From assembly GCA_963711455.1 (NCBI GenBank), contig CAVQEH010000002.1, forward strand, positions 124,001 through 188,000: 64,000 nucleotides of DNA, given 5' to 3'. Shown here in pieces: positions 32,719 through 42,082 of this stretch. The DNA is from DATFVA01 sp963711455. GTDB lineage: Bacteria > Bacteroidota > Ignavibacteria > Ignavibacteriales > Ignavibacteriaceae. The translations under genes and the position numbers were made by a program. Each line of letters starts with the position of its first letter. The stretch's first letter is position 1. The notes below the pieces were generated by a model. That model was not told where the DNA came from. It worked only from the letters and a program-made list of their open reading frames with translations, and did not search any database.

Positions 32719-35066
32719 CTTGCAGCAGTACCTCTGAACATTGGATCTTTTGGATAAATAGGAATGAAAGTACACTCATCGACAGATGTAAAAACATCTA
32801 CAATATCACCGCCGGCTGCCTTCCATTTTTTATAAAAAGCAGACTCAGAATCCACATCGTTGCCAACAGGCGCTTTTTCATAGTTGACCCCAGGAGTTCT
32901 TTGGGAGATAACTATTTCATTATCAGCTCCCGAATTATTCATAAAGAATCTATCTCCATCATATCCCACCACAGTTTTCCAGTGATAGCTTGAAATAGTA
33001 TATTCTTCCTTGACAAGAATTAAAACAGGGATGCCTGCTAAAAGCCATAGCTTTAGAAGTTTTAAAGCTCTGCTTTTATCAATTTTTTCAGCATCGTTGT
33101 CTCTTCCAAACATTTTGAACTTTTCAGCGGCGTTAACAATATCCCTTGGTGTACGGGCTCCGCCTACTGTATCATCTACATTTCCTGCTCTTGCATACAA
33201 AGCCCCGTTTTTTTCTGCAGGATTATTTGTGTAAGGGAACCAGTAATTCATTGCAGTTGAAAAACTATATGGACCACAATTATTAGTTTGTCCCTGATCC
33301 TGCCAGCACATATCTCCAGGGACTAAACACCTTGAAGGAGGTGAGGGAAGATTATCCACATTACTATTTGATTGACCGGAACTTGCTATGCTTAGCAGTT
33401 TATCTGCTAAATTTCCATTATATATGTGATGTCCCTGAAGTTCAATGTTACTTCCTGTGGGTGCAACCTCGTTAAATGAACCAACATTTAAAGGTTGAAT
33501 TCCATTAACATCAGCAACTAAAATAATTTTTGCTTTTTGGGATGGGAGTCCACTCAGTGTTCCTGCCCACATAGGATTGGTTCCCGGATTACCCAGGTGA
33601 ATTAATTCTATTGGAGAATTGATTCCTTTCCACATTTCCTGTGTTTCCTTCTCTCTGCTATCTCCATAATCAACAAACCCGGGCTGTCCATTTGTTAGTG
33701 TGGCATGACGCCCGATTGTATAATCCTCACGCCATTCTGCCATCAACACTTTTGCCGGTCTTTCTCCATCAACTCGAACACCATGGATTACTATCCAATC
33801 ATTCTGGTTCCAAATATTAAATTCTATCTTTGCGTCCGATCCACAAGGGATATCTATCGGTCCTATTAAAGGCAATCCCGATCTATCTTTTTTAAAATAG
33901 GTGCTATGACTCAGGTTTAACAAATCATCACGATGACTGAAATAAAACCATCCTTCACAATGGCAATCAATTAAAACCGGCTGTGAGCCACTTACAGTAC
34001 ATAACTTTCCATCAACAATTTTATAACAGATAAGGCTTCTGATGTTTGTATTATTTTTTTCAAAATAAACAAGATACGCATACAATGAATGCATCCTTAC
34101 ATAATTTGTTGCATTAGGCTGTTCAATTGTAAACAGAACCGGTGAGGACTGCGGCTTTGCGTATGGATGAACAGGAAGATATATTCTGCTGCCGCTTACC
34201 GGTGGATAAAGCGGACATAAATCTTTTTCACATTCTTCTGTGCTATGGCAATCGAGAGAAAAAACTTCATCAGGATCAAAAAATAAAATTTCAATCCTCC
34301 GGTTTCTTTGACTCCTGTAATTATCTTTTTCAGCTTCTTCAATTGGCCAGTTCTCTCCACAGCCAACATATTTATGATCGATAAACTGCCATTTCAATTC
34401 AAGCCTGTAAGAAGCCATGTCAGCATCATCAGCATCCAGCATCTCACTAAGTTTATCCTGGTAGATATCAAAAAAAGCACCCCAGGTTTCAGTCCCTACT
34501 ATACCATCTTTTTTAATATCAGCTTTAAATTCGTCATTATATTTCGTCTGGAAATTAAGTGTTGCTTTTTTGGTTTTAGAACCGATTACTCCATCAATTC
34601 CCTGTGGATCACAATCCCAGCCTCTGTCTGCTGCAATCCATGTTAATATTTGCTGGATATCCTCTGCCCGATGTTTTCCTTTTGAAATTTCAACCCATCT
34701 ATCCTTGTTGTTTTCCAGTAAACATGTAACGGATTCTGCTCGTAATTCAGACAATTCAAAATTATATGATTCTCTTCCGCTTGTATCGGTATGTCCGGCA
34801 ATCATCATTTTTTGTTCGGGATGTTCAAGGAGCCTGAGGAAAACGGTTTTTAGCACTGCTATTCCTGTTATTCTGTTTTCTTTATCAGTCTGGGTATCGT
34901 CTTCAGCAGAATCAGGCATCATAACTGCGCTGTCTAACTTGAAGAAAATGTCCTCTATCTCAAGCACATAAACATTCGTCCTGTTCAGATTCAGTTTATA
35001 AAAGTTGCCCGATCCGAATGACAATCCTTTTCGCAGAGATAATGTTGACGCTTTAATATCTGCCAT
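32715..35066 (-). CDS. Putative T6SS effector: interrupted OmpA domain plus C39-like cysteine peptidase
   Basis: The product is 783 aa with no signal peptide, as expected for T6SS cargo. An OmpA-type domain starts near residue 35 with 'EDIFFKLDSAVMMPDS' and has GHTD at 91-94 and 'LSELRAESV'. It is then interrupted by a peptidoglycan-binding domain (about 135-200, 'GIDGVIGSKTKKATLNFQ') and resumes with GCGENWP near 235 and NRRIEI near 257. The middle (about 290-560) is beta-rich. The C-terminal 190 residues look like a C39/papain-like peptidase: Cys597 in NNCGPYSF, His695 in YHWKTVVGYDG and Asn710-711. It may cleave a cell-wall peptide or a periplasmic protein of the target. A lipoprotein gene overlaps its stop codon. 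Confidence 0.7.
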   Translation of the reverse strand: MADIKASTLSLRKGLSFGSGNFYKLNLNRTNVYVLEIEDIFFKLDSAVMMPDSAEDDTQTDKENRITGIAVLKTVFLRLLEHPEQKMMIAGHTDTSGRESYNFELSELRAESVTCLLENNKDRWVEISKGKHRAEDIQQILTWIAADRGWDCDPQGIDGVIGSKTKKATLNFQTKYNDEFKADIKKDGIVGTETWGAFFDIYQDKLSEMLDADDADMASYRLELKWQFIDHKYVGCGENWPIEEAEKDNYRSQRNRRIEILFFDPDEVFSLDCHSTEECEKDLCPLYPPVSGSRIYLPVHPYAKPQSSPVLFTIEQPNATNYVRMHSLYAYLVYFEKNNTNIRSLICYKIVDGKLCTVSGSQPVLIDCHCEGWFYFSHRDDLLNLSHSTYFKKDRSGLPLIGPIDIPCGSDAKIEFNIWNQNDWIVIHGVRVDGERPAKVLMAEWREDYTIGRHATLTNGQPGFVDYGDSREKETQEMWKGINSPIELIHLGNPGTNPMWAGTLSGLPSQKAKIILVADVNGIQPLNVGSFNEVAPTGSNIELQGHHIYNGNLADKLLSIASSGQSNSNVDNLPSPPSRCLVPGDMCWQDQGQTNNCGPYSFSTAMNYWFPYTNNPAEKNGALYARAGNVDDTVGGARTPRDIVNAAEKFKMFGRDNDAEKIDKSRALKLLKLWLLAGIPVLILVKEEYTISSYHWKTVVGYDGDRFFMNNSGADNEIVISQRTPGVNYEKAPVGNDVDSESAFYKKWKAAGGDIVDVFTSVDECTFIPIYPKDPMFRGTAAR

Positions 35067-35072
35067 AGTAAT

Positions 35073-35927
35073 TTATTTTTTCTTTGTATACTTTGGAAAT
35101 TCAATCTTTAACTTTCCCGGTGGAATATCTTCAACCTTAAGCACACCATCTGAATCGGTTTTTAAATTTTGTTTTTTGGAATCAGGAGTAATTAGAGTAA
35201 CATCCTCATTCGCAATAGGGTTATTATTTTCATCAAGTATTTTTAACTCAACGTAGTCTTTAAATTTCAGCAACTCTGAATCTTTTGAAACTCCTGCTAA
35301 AGAAATTCTAAAAAAATATTCGGGGTTTTTATATCCATTCTCTGCTTCATCTTCGGTTGGGATGTTTTCGGTATCATCACGATATTGAAATTCCCATTCG
35401 GTTTCAATTTTCTGATTTTTAATAATGACCGGAAATTTTGTAATCATTTCATGAGCTTCATCTGCATCATATTCCCATATTTGTACTTCTGCTTCATTTC
35501 CGTCCGCAATTCTTTTTACTTCTGCAGTAATCTTTAATATATCACCACGTTTGGCTTCCTTTTTATCCCACTTTAAATTTTTAAGTTCTATTGGGGGTAG
35601 TAATCTTAAACTATTAGATTTTTTTTCAATACCGAGTTTGGAAAATTTTACTTCAGCATACAGCTCATCTTTTGCTTTTTCAGGAACAGCTATCTCTGTC
35701 CAGAATTTATTCCCGAACATCTTCTTTTTTATAGTATCAAAGGTCTTTCCGGATTTATCAGAAATTTTAATACTCATCTCTGAATTATTTCCGACAAATT
35801 GAGTATAGACTTCAATTCCCGCCTTACCGCCCACAGCAGCAGCTCCTAAGGACCAAACAACCTGTTCCACTGCAGATGTCAAATTAACCTTATTTACTTT
35901 ATCAGTATTACCTTTGTGCTCAGACAT
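35073..35927 (-). CDS. Free-standing copy of the PAAR C-terminal module, probable effector adaptor
   Basis: The product is 284 aa with no signal peptide. Residues about 105-220 form an Ig-like domain ('LKNLKWDKKEAKRGDILKIT', 'IETEWEFQYRDDTE', 'YFFRISLAG'). Residues about 230-280 form a transthyretin-like domain ('FKDYVELKILDENNNPIANE', 'DSDGVLKVEDIPPGKLKIEFP'). The same two units, in the same order and with the same key words (AKWSKDKASVGDKIKLTAKV, EYKDYVEIELKDEEGNALPD, KIPPGFFEVKFP), form the C-terminal half of the PAAR protein at 42083. The N-terminal 100 residues differ. I infer that it links an effector to the spike tip. Confidence 0.6.
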   Translation of the reverse strand: MSEHKGNTDKVNKVNLTSAVEQVVWSLGAAAVGGKAGIEVYTQFVGNNSEMSIKISDKSGKTFDTIKKKMFGNKFWTEIAVPEKAKDELYAEVKFSKLGIEKKSNSLRLLPPIELKNLKWDKKEAKRGDILKITAEVKRIADGNEAEVQIWEYDADEAHEMITKFPVIIKNQKIETEWEFQYRDDTENIPTEDEAENGYKNPEYFFRISLAGVSKDSELLKFKDYVELKILDENNNPIANEDVTLITPDSKKQNLKTDSDGVLKVEDIPPGKLKIEFPKYTKKK

Positions 35928-35943
35928 AAATTAAGAGAGGAAA

Positions 35944-36492
35944 TTATTCAAACCGGTGAACTTCAAAATCTGTCAGTTTATCATCAATATATATTTTATA
36001 TTCATTAGGAATAGAATCGATTTCAACTATAACCATAACAAACGGATGCTGCATAACCGCACCTGTCGTTTCGTTTGGAGCAGGTCTTTTTGAGGTTAAC
36101 ATACAATTTAAAGTATCTTTAACGGAAATTTTTTTTACATCAAGTGAATACCCGGTAGAGCCGACTAATCCAAAAGTGAAAATTAATATTGACTCTTTTT
36201 TAAAATCTATGTTATCCAGTTTTTCTTTAGCATCTGAATTTATAGTCCTTGGATTTAAAGAAAATAATTCCTTTTTCTCTTTCCATAATTCCTGAGATCG
36301 GAAGATTAATAACTGCGGACCAAACATTTGACCGGAGGGTTTCCACTCACTATCACCTTTTCCAACCTGTAAATATTTGGTCTCATTTTTAAATAACATA
36401 TTTCCTCCGTTTTCTTTTGACTCTTGGCAATCAAAATTACTAAGAGATAATAGAACTATAATTAAGAGAAACTTTTTTAAGAAGTATGACAT
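35944..36492 (-). CDS. Exported PrcB-like protein, candidate immunity protein
   Basis: The product is 182 aa with an export segment (about 1-20) ending in NFDCQES; the cysteine may be lipidated but the box is poor. The C-terminal 90 residues resemble the PrcB_C domain: 'IDFKKESILIFTFGLVGSTG', 'YSLDVKKISVKDTLNCML' and a final 'HPFVMVIVEI'. PrcB is a small partner of a surface protease complex in spirochaetes. Here the gene lies directly after the subtilisin effector gene (14 bp), in the place where immunity genes usually lie. A periplasmic protease inhibitor is therefore an attractive but unproven reading. Confidence 0.55.
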   Translation of the reverse strand: MSYFLKKFLLIIVLLSLSNFDCQESKENGGNMLFKNETKYLQVGKGDSEWKPSGQMFGPQLLIFRSQELWKEKKELFSLNPRTINSDAKEKLDNIDFKKESILIFTFGLVGSTGYSLDVKKISVKDTLNCMLTSKRPAPNETTGAVMQHPFVMVIVEIDSIPNEYKIYIDDKLTDFEVHRFE

Positions 36493-36506
36493 TTATTTTC
36501 TCTTAA

Positions 36507-39500
36507 TTAAGTAACTGTAATGGGAGGTGAATATCTCGTTAAGGTGCCGTATGTAACTTTAAGCCTGAATGTTTCGACGGTGTATGCAGTAACGCTGAAA
36601 GTATATTGCCCCTCATCATCATCATCAAATGTATGATCAGCACCTCCGATTTTAACTCCTTTTTTTCTAAATCCTAAAACACTACTGTAGGGTGTTCCCA
36701 TTCCGGTAACCAATGCAATTTTTATCTTTTTATCAAAGTCAGTAATAATTTGATTATTAATATCAATTGCTCTCACCGTTGCATTGATAGTATTTCCCGT
36801 TGTCATATTAGATTGTACAACCCATTGAAAATCATAAACCGGTCTGTAGCCTCCGATATTAATAATTTCAGACTCTGTTCTGATATCACCACGAAAAGCC
36901 CTGAATTTTATTTCTTCAGGAGTAAAAGAAGTTACTTCAAAAGCAAAACTTCCTCTATCAGCGGGGGCTAATCTATGGGGAGTGTTGTGAATATCTGTTC
37001 CTTTGGAACCTGATCCATCACCGGGAGTGCCTTGAACAAGAAAAAGATTAATCTGATCTGCAGAATTATTAATTACAGAATCATTTGCATCGAGAGCACT
37101 AACTACAACTTTATACCTTACACCTTTGGTTTGATTTTTATTTACATCAAATTTGAACTTACTTAAAGCTCCCGGTCCATTTACGGTGATATTATTTGTC
37201 TCTACATTTATTAATGGAGAAGAAGCACGAATTTTTATTGTCTCTGGGGTATAAGCAGTAACCGGAAAGTTCCATACACCTTTATCCTGGTATCTGTAAA
37301 TATGTTCATCAGTACCTTCACCTGTCGTGCTTTTAAAGAATACACCTCTTTTAACACCACCCGGTTCAGCACCGGCAGTACCTGTCGTTAAGCTTAAAGT
37401 TATTTTATCAGTAAAAGTAGTAATTACATTATTATATTTATCTCTGACCGAAACAGCCAGATTGAATGTATTTCCTGTTGTAATATTTTGAGGATAATCG
37501 AGCTTCAGGTTATCTTCACCTGTTGTAACGACGTTAATTCTTTGCGATTCAGTTTTAATTGATGTATCAACAACCTGGGCTCCGAATTTTGTATTTCCTG
37601 AAGTATAAACAAATACGGGAAATTCAAATTTTCCATTGTCTGCTACTACAAACTGATGTATAAATAAATTCGAATTAAAAGGATCATGTATTCCGTTAGC
37701 AACATGAACTCCACCCTTTGGAGGTCCGTCCCAACCCGTCTCTCCTTCGATTACAGTAAGTTTAACTTTGCCCGCGTAATTTGTTTTTACTTTGCCGGTT
37801 GTATCCAAAACTTTAACCGTAACTTTCAGCTGCTCTTCAACCCAGGGATTTCTTTTTAACGGATCGTCTGCATTATTAAAGAAGCTTAGATCAATTTTTA
37901 ATGATTGAACGGGTCCCGGTAATGAAACCTGAATATCACTGCTTTGCCCTGTATGTCCATTATGATCGTCAGCATTCAAATGAAATGTCTTATTATTATA
38001 GTTGGTCACTTTCAGAGTTGCTTTCCCATTAACTAAAGCAATATTTGTAGGTCCGGCTGCAGGATTATTATTAATAAAAACACCTTTATTTGTATTTCCT
38101 CCACCTTTAAAAGCCGGGATAACTGCTCCTGCAAATCCATTATGAGTTAAATCCACATTTCCGTTAAAGTCCAGTTTAATATTATCAAGAGTATCCATCG
38201 CATAAATAATCACTTCGATTTCTTCTCCGGCATTAGCTCCTGTTGGATTGACAAATTTAAATTCTTTAAGCTGTGCCGGTTTAACGGTAATATGAAAAAC
38301 AAAATAATTAAACTCTTCAACATGGGATGCAATCTGATCAAGTGAAATATCTCCATTACGCTGAGCTGCAGTTATACTTCCGGGGTCACGCATATTGTCT
38401 ATTGATACAACATTAATTTGAGATGCCGGCGGATTTGTTTGAAAACCGGGATCTACATCCGCCTCGAATAATGCCAACTTAGAGTAATTTGTCAGTTCAT
38501 CTTTTTTAATACTGAACTGACACATAAATAAAGTAGCATTGCTTGGCTGAGCTGCCGGTAAAATAAATCCCCTGTAACCAGGAATAGCGTGAGTTGCTGG
38601 CACCCTAAGTGGTTGAATTGCTCTCCAGGCCGATCCCGTATGCTTATTATCGGGTAATGCTGCTCCTAAATCTTCTAATCTAACCCACTTCCCATCATTT
38701 TTCTGAAGCCAGACTGAAGCATTAAATAAAGGAATTCTTATTTCAAAACCATACCATTTAGTATCAGCACTTGTTTTGGTAGATAATGAAGTAAAATGAT
38801 TTACAGCAGGATTTCCTTTATACTGTGCTTCAGACGGAATGCCTTCATTTAATGCACATAGAATTGCTTTCCAGAAATGTATTCTTCTAAATTCAGCAAG
38901 ATCGGAAGGAACTAATTGAGGATCAGCATTCGGTTGCCCCGGAAGAAAAACACCCTGATCTGCAGCAGGTGCATCTGCTAGAGAAGGGAGTTGTTCTGCT
39001 GAAGCCTCAAGCATTTCAATAACCTTCACCATGTTTTCAGGCTTTTGAAGATCAGGATTAACAAGCATCATTTCAGCGGCAACACCTGCTGTCATTGGTG
39101 TTGCAAAGGAAGTCCCATCTATATTTCGTATATGTACCCCATCTACCAGCGTACCCCCATCAGAATAAAAAACTCTAATTTCATTTCCCGGTGCGGCAAG
39201 AGATAACTCTGAACCAAGGTATGAAAAATCTGTAGGAATTTCAGGATCGCCGTCAGTCACAATATATTTTGTTGCACCGACGGTTGCAATTTTCTGCCGG
39301 AAGCTCTTGTCCCCGGTAAGATTGCTTCTCGGCTGTGCACGATCGGGAGCAAAATAACCACCTTCGGTTCTGGCTACATCTCGTTGCTGTGGAAAGTCGA
39401 CCTGATTTACATTTGCGGCAGCCACAAAAAATATTTTACCGCTGTTTATCATATTCCTGATTCTTATTTCTATTGATCTTCTCTCTGCTTCAGATAAATC

Positions 39501-42068
39501 AAACATGTTAGTAAACAAAAAAGAAGTACTTACTATTTTAATATCAGAATCGGCAGCAAGCAATTCATAAGTTCTTAAGCTGGAATCAAAATCACCTGCT
39601 TTTTTTATAGGTCTCAGGTAAACATCCTTTCCGGTTCCAAGTACAGTTTGTTCAGCATCTCTCGGTGCCCCGCCAATCGTATTACCAATTCCATCTGAAG
39701 CCATAGAAGTCATTACACCTGTTCCATGTGATGCTCCGATATCTGAGATTTGACTTATATTGCCGTCAGCATACATTACAACGGATTGAGCAGCAGATGC
39801 ATCAACATGACTGGGTTTTTTTAATCTTCTTCCCCTGATTGAAATTCTATTATCTGTATCAAGTTTATCACCACTGTAATCATCTCCGGCTCCCATTCCT
39901 ATTCCGGTATCATAACAGCCGACTAAGAAGGGAGGTTCTTTAGCTTCACCATCAGAAGCTTCCTGGCTTAACCAATCATTAAATGGCACAGTCTGACCTC
40001 TCTGCGTAAGATCGATAGGATCGATAGCATTTTTTCTTAATACAAAAACCACTCTCCTGTTTTGTGCATTTGCCTGGTTTGTCTGTACTAACGGATAATC
40101 TTCTCCACACCCAAAGATTGCAGGGGAGTTAGCAGCATCCTGAAAAAAATTATTATCATTTAACTGAGCTCCGAAAAGATTATCCATGTATGCTGCAATT
40201 AATGCCTGACGGGTAATCGATTCAAGTTTATTATAATTATCAAAACCATGTCCTGCGCCTAAATTATTGTCGGTTCTAAAGCTTGAAGAAGCGTTTCTTG
40301 TGTTCTGTCCGATAATTCCATCCACAGTATGGTTATAGTAGCCTAAAGCAGAAAGCATATGCTGGATTTCACGCGATCCCCAGGGTAATTCATTTTGCAG
40401 ATTATTTTTGTAAAATTTTTCATTCCAGGGGGCGGCATCTTTTATTAATAAATTGTAAGCAGATTTTCCTCGAAGTAAAGATAATTCATTGTTATAAGCC
40501 TGAGTTCCTACTTTATCTGTATGTCCGAATACAGCAAGTTTTCTGCTGGTATGATCATCAATTAATTTATTTAGCTCATGAAGTTCATCTTTGGCAGTAG
40601 GCAGAATAAAAGTTTTGTTCGTTTCAAAATGTGCACCAGATAAGCTTAGCACAGGTGGATCAACATCCTGATAAAGAATTTTGTCAATCAATCTGTGTGC
40701 AGGAAAAGTATGCATAAAAAAATGATGAAAATAGTCGGGAAAAGCGTGATCAAACCAACCAAGTGAAGAATCAAATTCTTCAGGAGGCGTTGTTTTAATA
40801 AATGCATCAGGATATCTTTCAAGAGTAATATCAGTTGCAGCTTTAACCAGCACATTAAAGTTGACATCTTCTAAAATATCATCCTTAAAAGATTTTATTT
40901 TTTCAAGCAAGTCCACAAGTTTGTCAGAAGTTAAACTGTCGTGAGGGGAAATTTGTACAATTTTAAATTCTCCAGTGTATCCCTGGGGTCTAAGATATAG
41001 TGAATATAAATAACTTGAGATTTCAGAATTTTTAACCGAATCTTTGAAGTTTAGTGACAGATGATCTTTTGCTACGGTAATTGTTGAATCATTGTAATCA
41101 ACTTTGATTTCATCTTTAACAAGGCCGGCTACAGTTTCACCATCATCAAGAAACAACAGAAAGTGAGCCTGGTACAGAAGCTCATCACCAGAATAAATCC
41201 TGATACGGTTTTCACCATAAATAAACATAGCCAGGTCGCCATCTTCAGGGGGTTCATTGTATATCCTTGTTCGTTTTTCCTCGCGCTGCCATCTTCCTTC
41301 TATCCTTTTCGAATCATGCGGAATAGCTAGCTGAAAATCCTTCTTGTCAACTATACTACTTGCCGGATCGACAAGAATTGTAAGGTTTAATTCATCAATC
41401 GTTTCATCGTCACCATCATCCAGGACAATTTTTATTCTGTTTGGTCCTATTTGATTGCAGAGTAATTTAAAGTTCGGTGTTCTTGTTTTAAAAATACCAT
41501 AACGGGCAGTGGTATATTTATTTTCATCATTTTCAATTAAGAAATCTATCATTCCTATTTTTCTTGTTTCGGTTTCACAGGTAACCTCAACAGTATCAGC
41601 ATAACCGATATCACCTGATTTAGTTACATCAACTAATTCAATCCCATCGAATTTTGCTCCCTGTAAATCACTTTCTTTTCCGTAAATGAGAACAACTTTT
41701 TTTTCGGTATACCAATTGCCATCTTCACCTTTGATTAACAACAGAACCGCATCGCCGGACGCTGATTTTATTTTTAGCTCCGGTTTTTTTACAACTGTAG
41801 TATCAACTTTAATTAAAAGCTGATTAGCAGATTCGGGTGAAAGTTTGTGTTTAAATAGGAAGCCGATAGTTTTTTTGTCGATAGGAGAAATCACATTGGT
41901 TTCTGTAGGCTTTACCTTTTCACCATCTGCTCCCGTGAAAGAGTTTCCCCTGAGAAAAAATATTTTATACTCCGGAACAGGAACAACAAGCTGATTTTTT
42001 TCTCCTGTCCTCAGCATAGCTCTCGCTCTTTTGGAAAGCCATGTTTCTCTGTTTTTCTTATCTGGCAT
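36507..42068 (-). CDS. Putative T6SS effector: interrupted OmpA domain, subtilisin protease and five Ig-like repeats
   Basis: The 1853-aa chain has no signal peptide. Residues 1-430 are unrecognised and begin with a basic stretch (LSKRARAMLR). An OmpA domain has GHTD at 515-518, is interrupted by a peptidoglycan-binding domain (about 562-610, 'TVDGIIGQNTRNASSSF') and resumes with GCGEDYP near 652 and NRRVVF near 670. The subtilisin domain (about 710-1010) has a full catalytic set: Asp720 in CYDTGIG, His781 in SHGTGV, Asn886 in AAANVNQ and Ser987 in GTSFATP. From about 1262 to the end there are five repeats of 110-125 residues ('ttGnt.n..v.v.D..nn.i..f...i.l.l..Gt...'), probably Ig/filamin-like. 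It follows PAAR directly (14 bp). Confidence 0.75.
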   Translation of the reverse strand: MPDKKNRETWLSKRARAMLRTGEKNQLVVPVPEYKIFFLRGNSFTGADGEKVKPTETNVISPIDKKTIGFLFKHKLSPESANQLLIKVDTTVVKKPELKIKSASGDAVLLLIKGEDGNWYTEKKVVLIYGKESDLQGAKFDGIELVDVTKSGDIGYADTVEVTCETETRKIGMIDFLIENDENKYTTARYGIFKTRTPNFKLLCNQIGPNRIKIVLDDGDDETIDELNLTILVDPASSIVDKKDFQLAIPHDSKRIEGRWQREEKRTRIYNEPPEDGDLAMFIYGENRIRIYSGDELLYQAHFLLFLDDGETVAGLVKDEIKVDYNDSTITVAKDHLSLNFKDSVKNSEISSYLYSLYLRPQGYTGEFKIVQISPHDSLTSDKLVDLLEKIKSFKDDILEDVNFNVLVKAATDITLERYPDAFIKTTPPEEFDSSLGWFDHAFPDYFHHFFMHTFPAHRLIDKILYQDVDPPVLSLSGAHFETNKTFILPTAKDELHELNKLIDDHTSRKLAVFGHTDKVGTQAYNNELSLLRGKSAYNLLIKDAAPWNEKFYKNNLQNELPWGSREIQHMLSALGYYNHTVDGIIGQNTRNASSSFRTDNNLGAGHGFDNYNKLESITRQALIAAYMDNLFGAQLNDNNFFQDAANSPAIFGCGEDYPLVQTNQANAQNRRVVFVLRKNAIDPIDLTQRGQTVPFNDWLSQEASDGEAKEPPFLVGCYDTGIGMGAGDDYSGDKLDTDNRISIRGRRLKKPSHVDASAAQSVVMYADGNISQISDIGASHGTGVMTSMASDGIGNTIGGAPRDAEQTVLGTGKDVYLRPIKKAGDFDSSLRTYELLAADSDIKIVSTSFLFTNMFDLSEAERRSIEIRIRNMINSGKIFFVAAANVNQVDFPQQRDVARTEGGYFAPDRAQPRSNLTGDKSFRQKIATVGATKYIVTDGDPEIPTDFSYLGSELSLAAPGNEIRVFYSDGGTLVDGVHIRNIDGTSFATPMTAGVAAEMMLVNPDLQKPENMVKVIEMLEASAEQLPSLADAPAADQGVFLPGQPNADPQLVPSDLAEFRRIHFWKAILCALNEGIPSEAQYKGNPAVNHFTSLSTKTSADTKWYGFEIRIPLFNASVWLQKNDGKWVRLEDLGAALPDNKHTGSAWRAIQPLRVPATHAIPGYRGFILPAAQPSNATLFMCQFSIKKDELTNYSKLALFEADVDPGFQTNPPASQINVVSIDNMRDPGSITAAQRNGDISLDQIASHVEEFNYFVFHITVKPAQLKEFKFVNPTGANAGEEIEVIIYAMDTLDNIKLDFNGNVDLTHNGFAGAVIPAFKGGGNTNKGVFINNNPAAGPTNIALVNGKATLKVTNYNNKTFHLNADDHNGHTGQSSDIQVSLPGPVQSLKIDLSFFNNADDPLKRNPWVEEQLKVTVKVLDTTGKVKTNYAGKVKLTVIEGETGWDGPPKGGVHVANGIHDPFNSNLFIHQFVVADNGKFEFPVFVYTSGNTKFGAQVVDTSIKTESQRINVVTTGEDNLKLDYPQNITTGNTFNLAVSVRDKYNNVITTFTDKITLSLTTGTAGAEPGGVKRGVFFKSTTGEGTDEHIYRYQDKGVWNFPVTAYTPETIKIRASSPLINVETNNITVNGPGALSKFKFDVNKNQTKGVRYKVVVSALDANDSVINNSADQINLFLVQGTPGDGSGSKGTDIHNTPHRLAPADRGSFAFEVTSFTPEEIKFRAFRGDIRTESEIINIGGYRPVYDFQWVVQSNMTTGNTINATVRAIDINNQIITDFDKKIKIALVTGMGTPYSSVLGFRKKGVKIGGADHTFDDDDEGQYTFSVTAYTVETFRLKVTYGTLTRYSPPITVT

Positions 42069-42082
42069 TTTAAATAGGTTAG

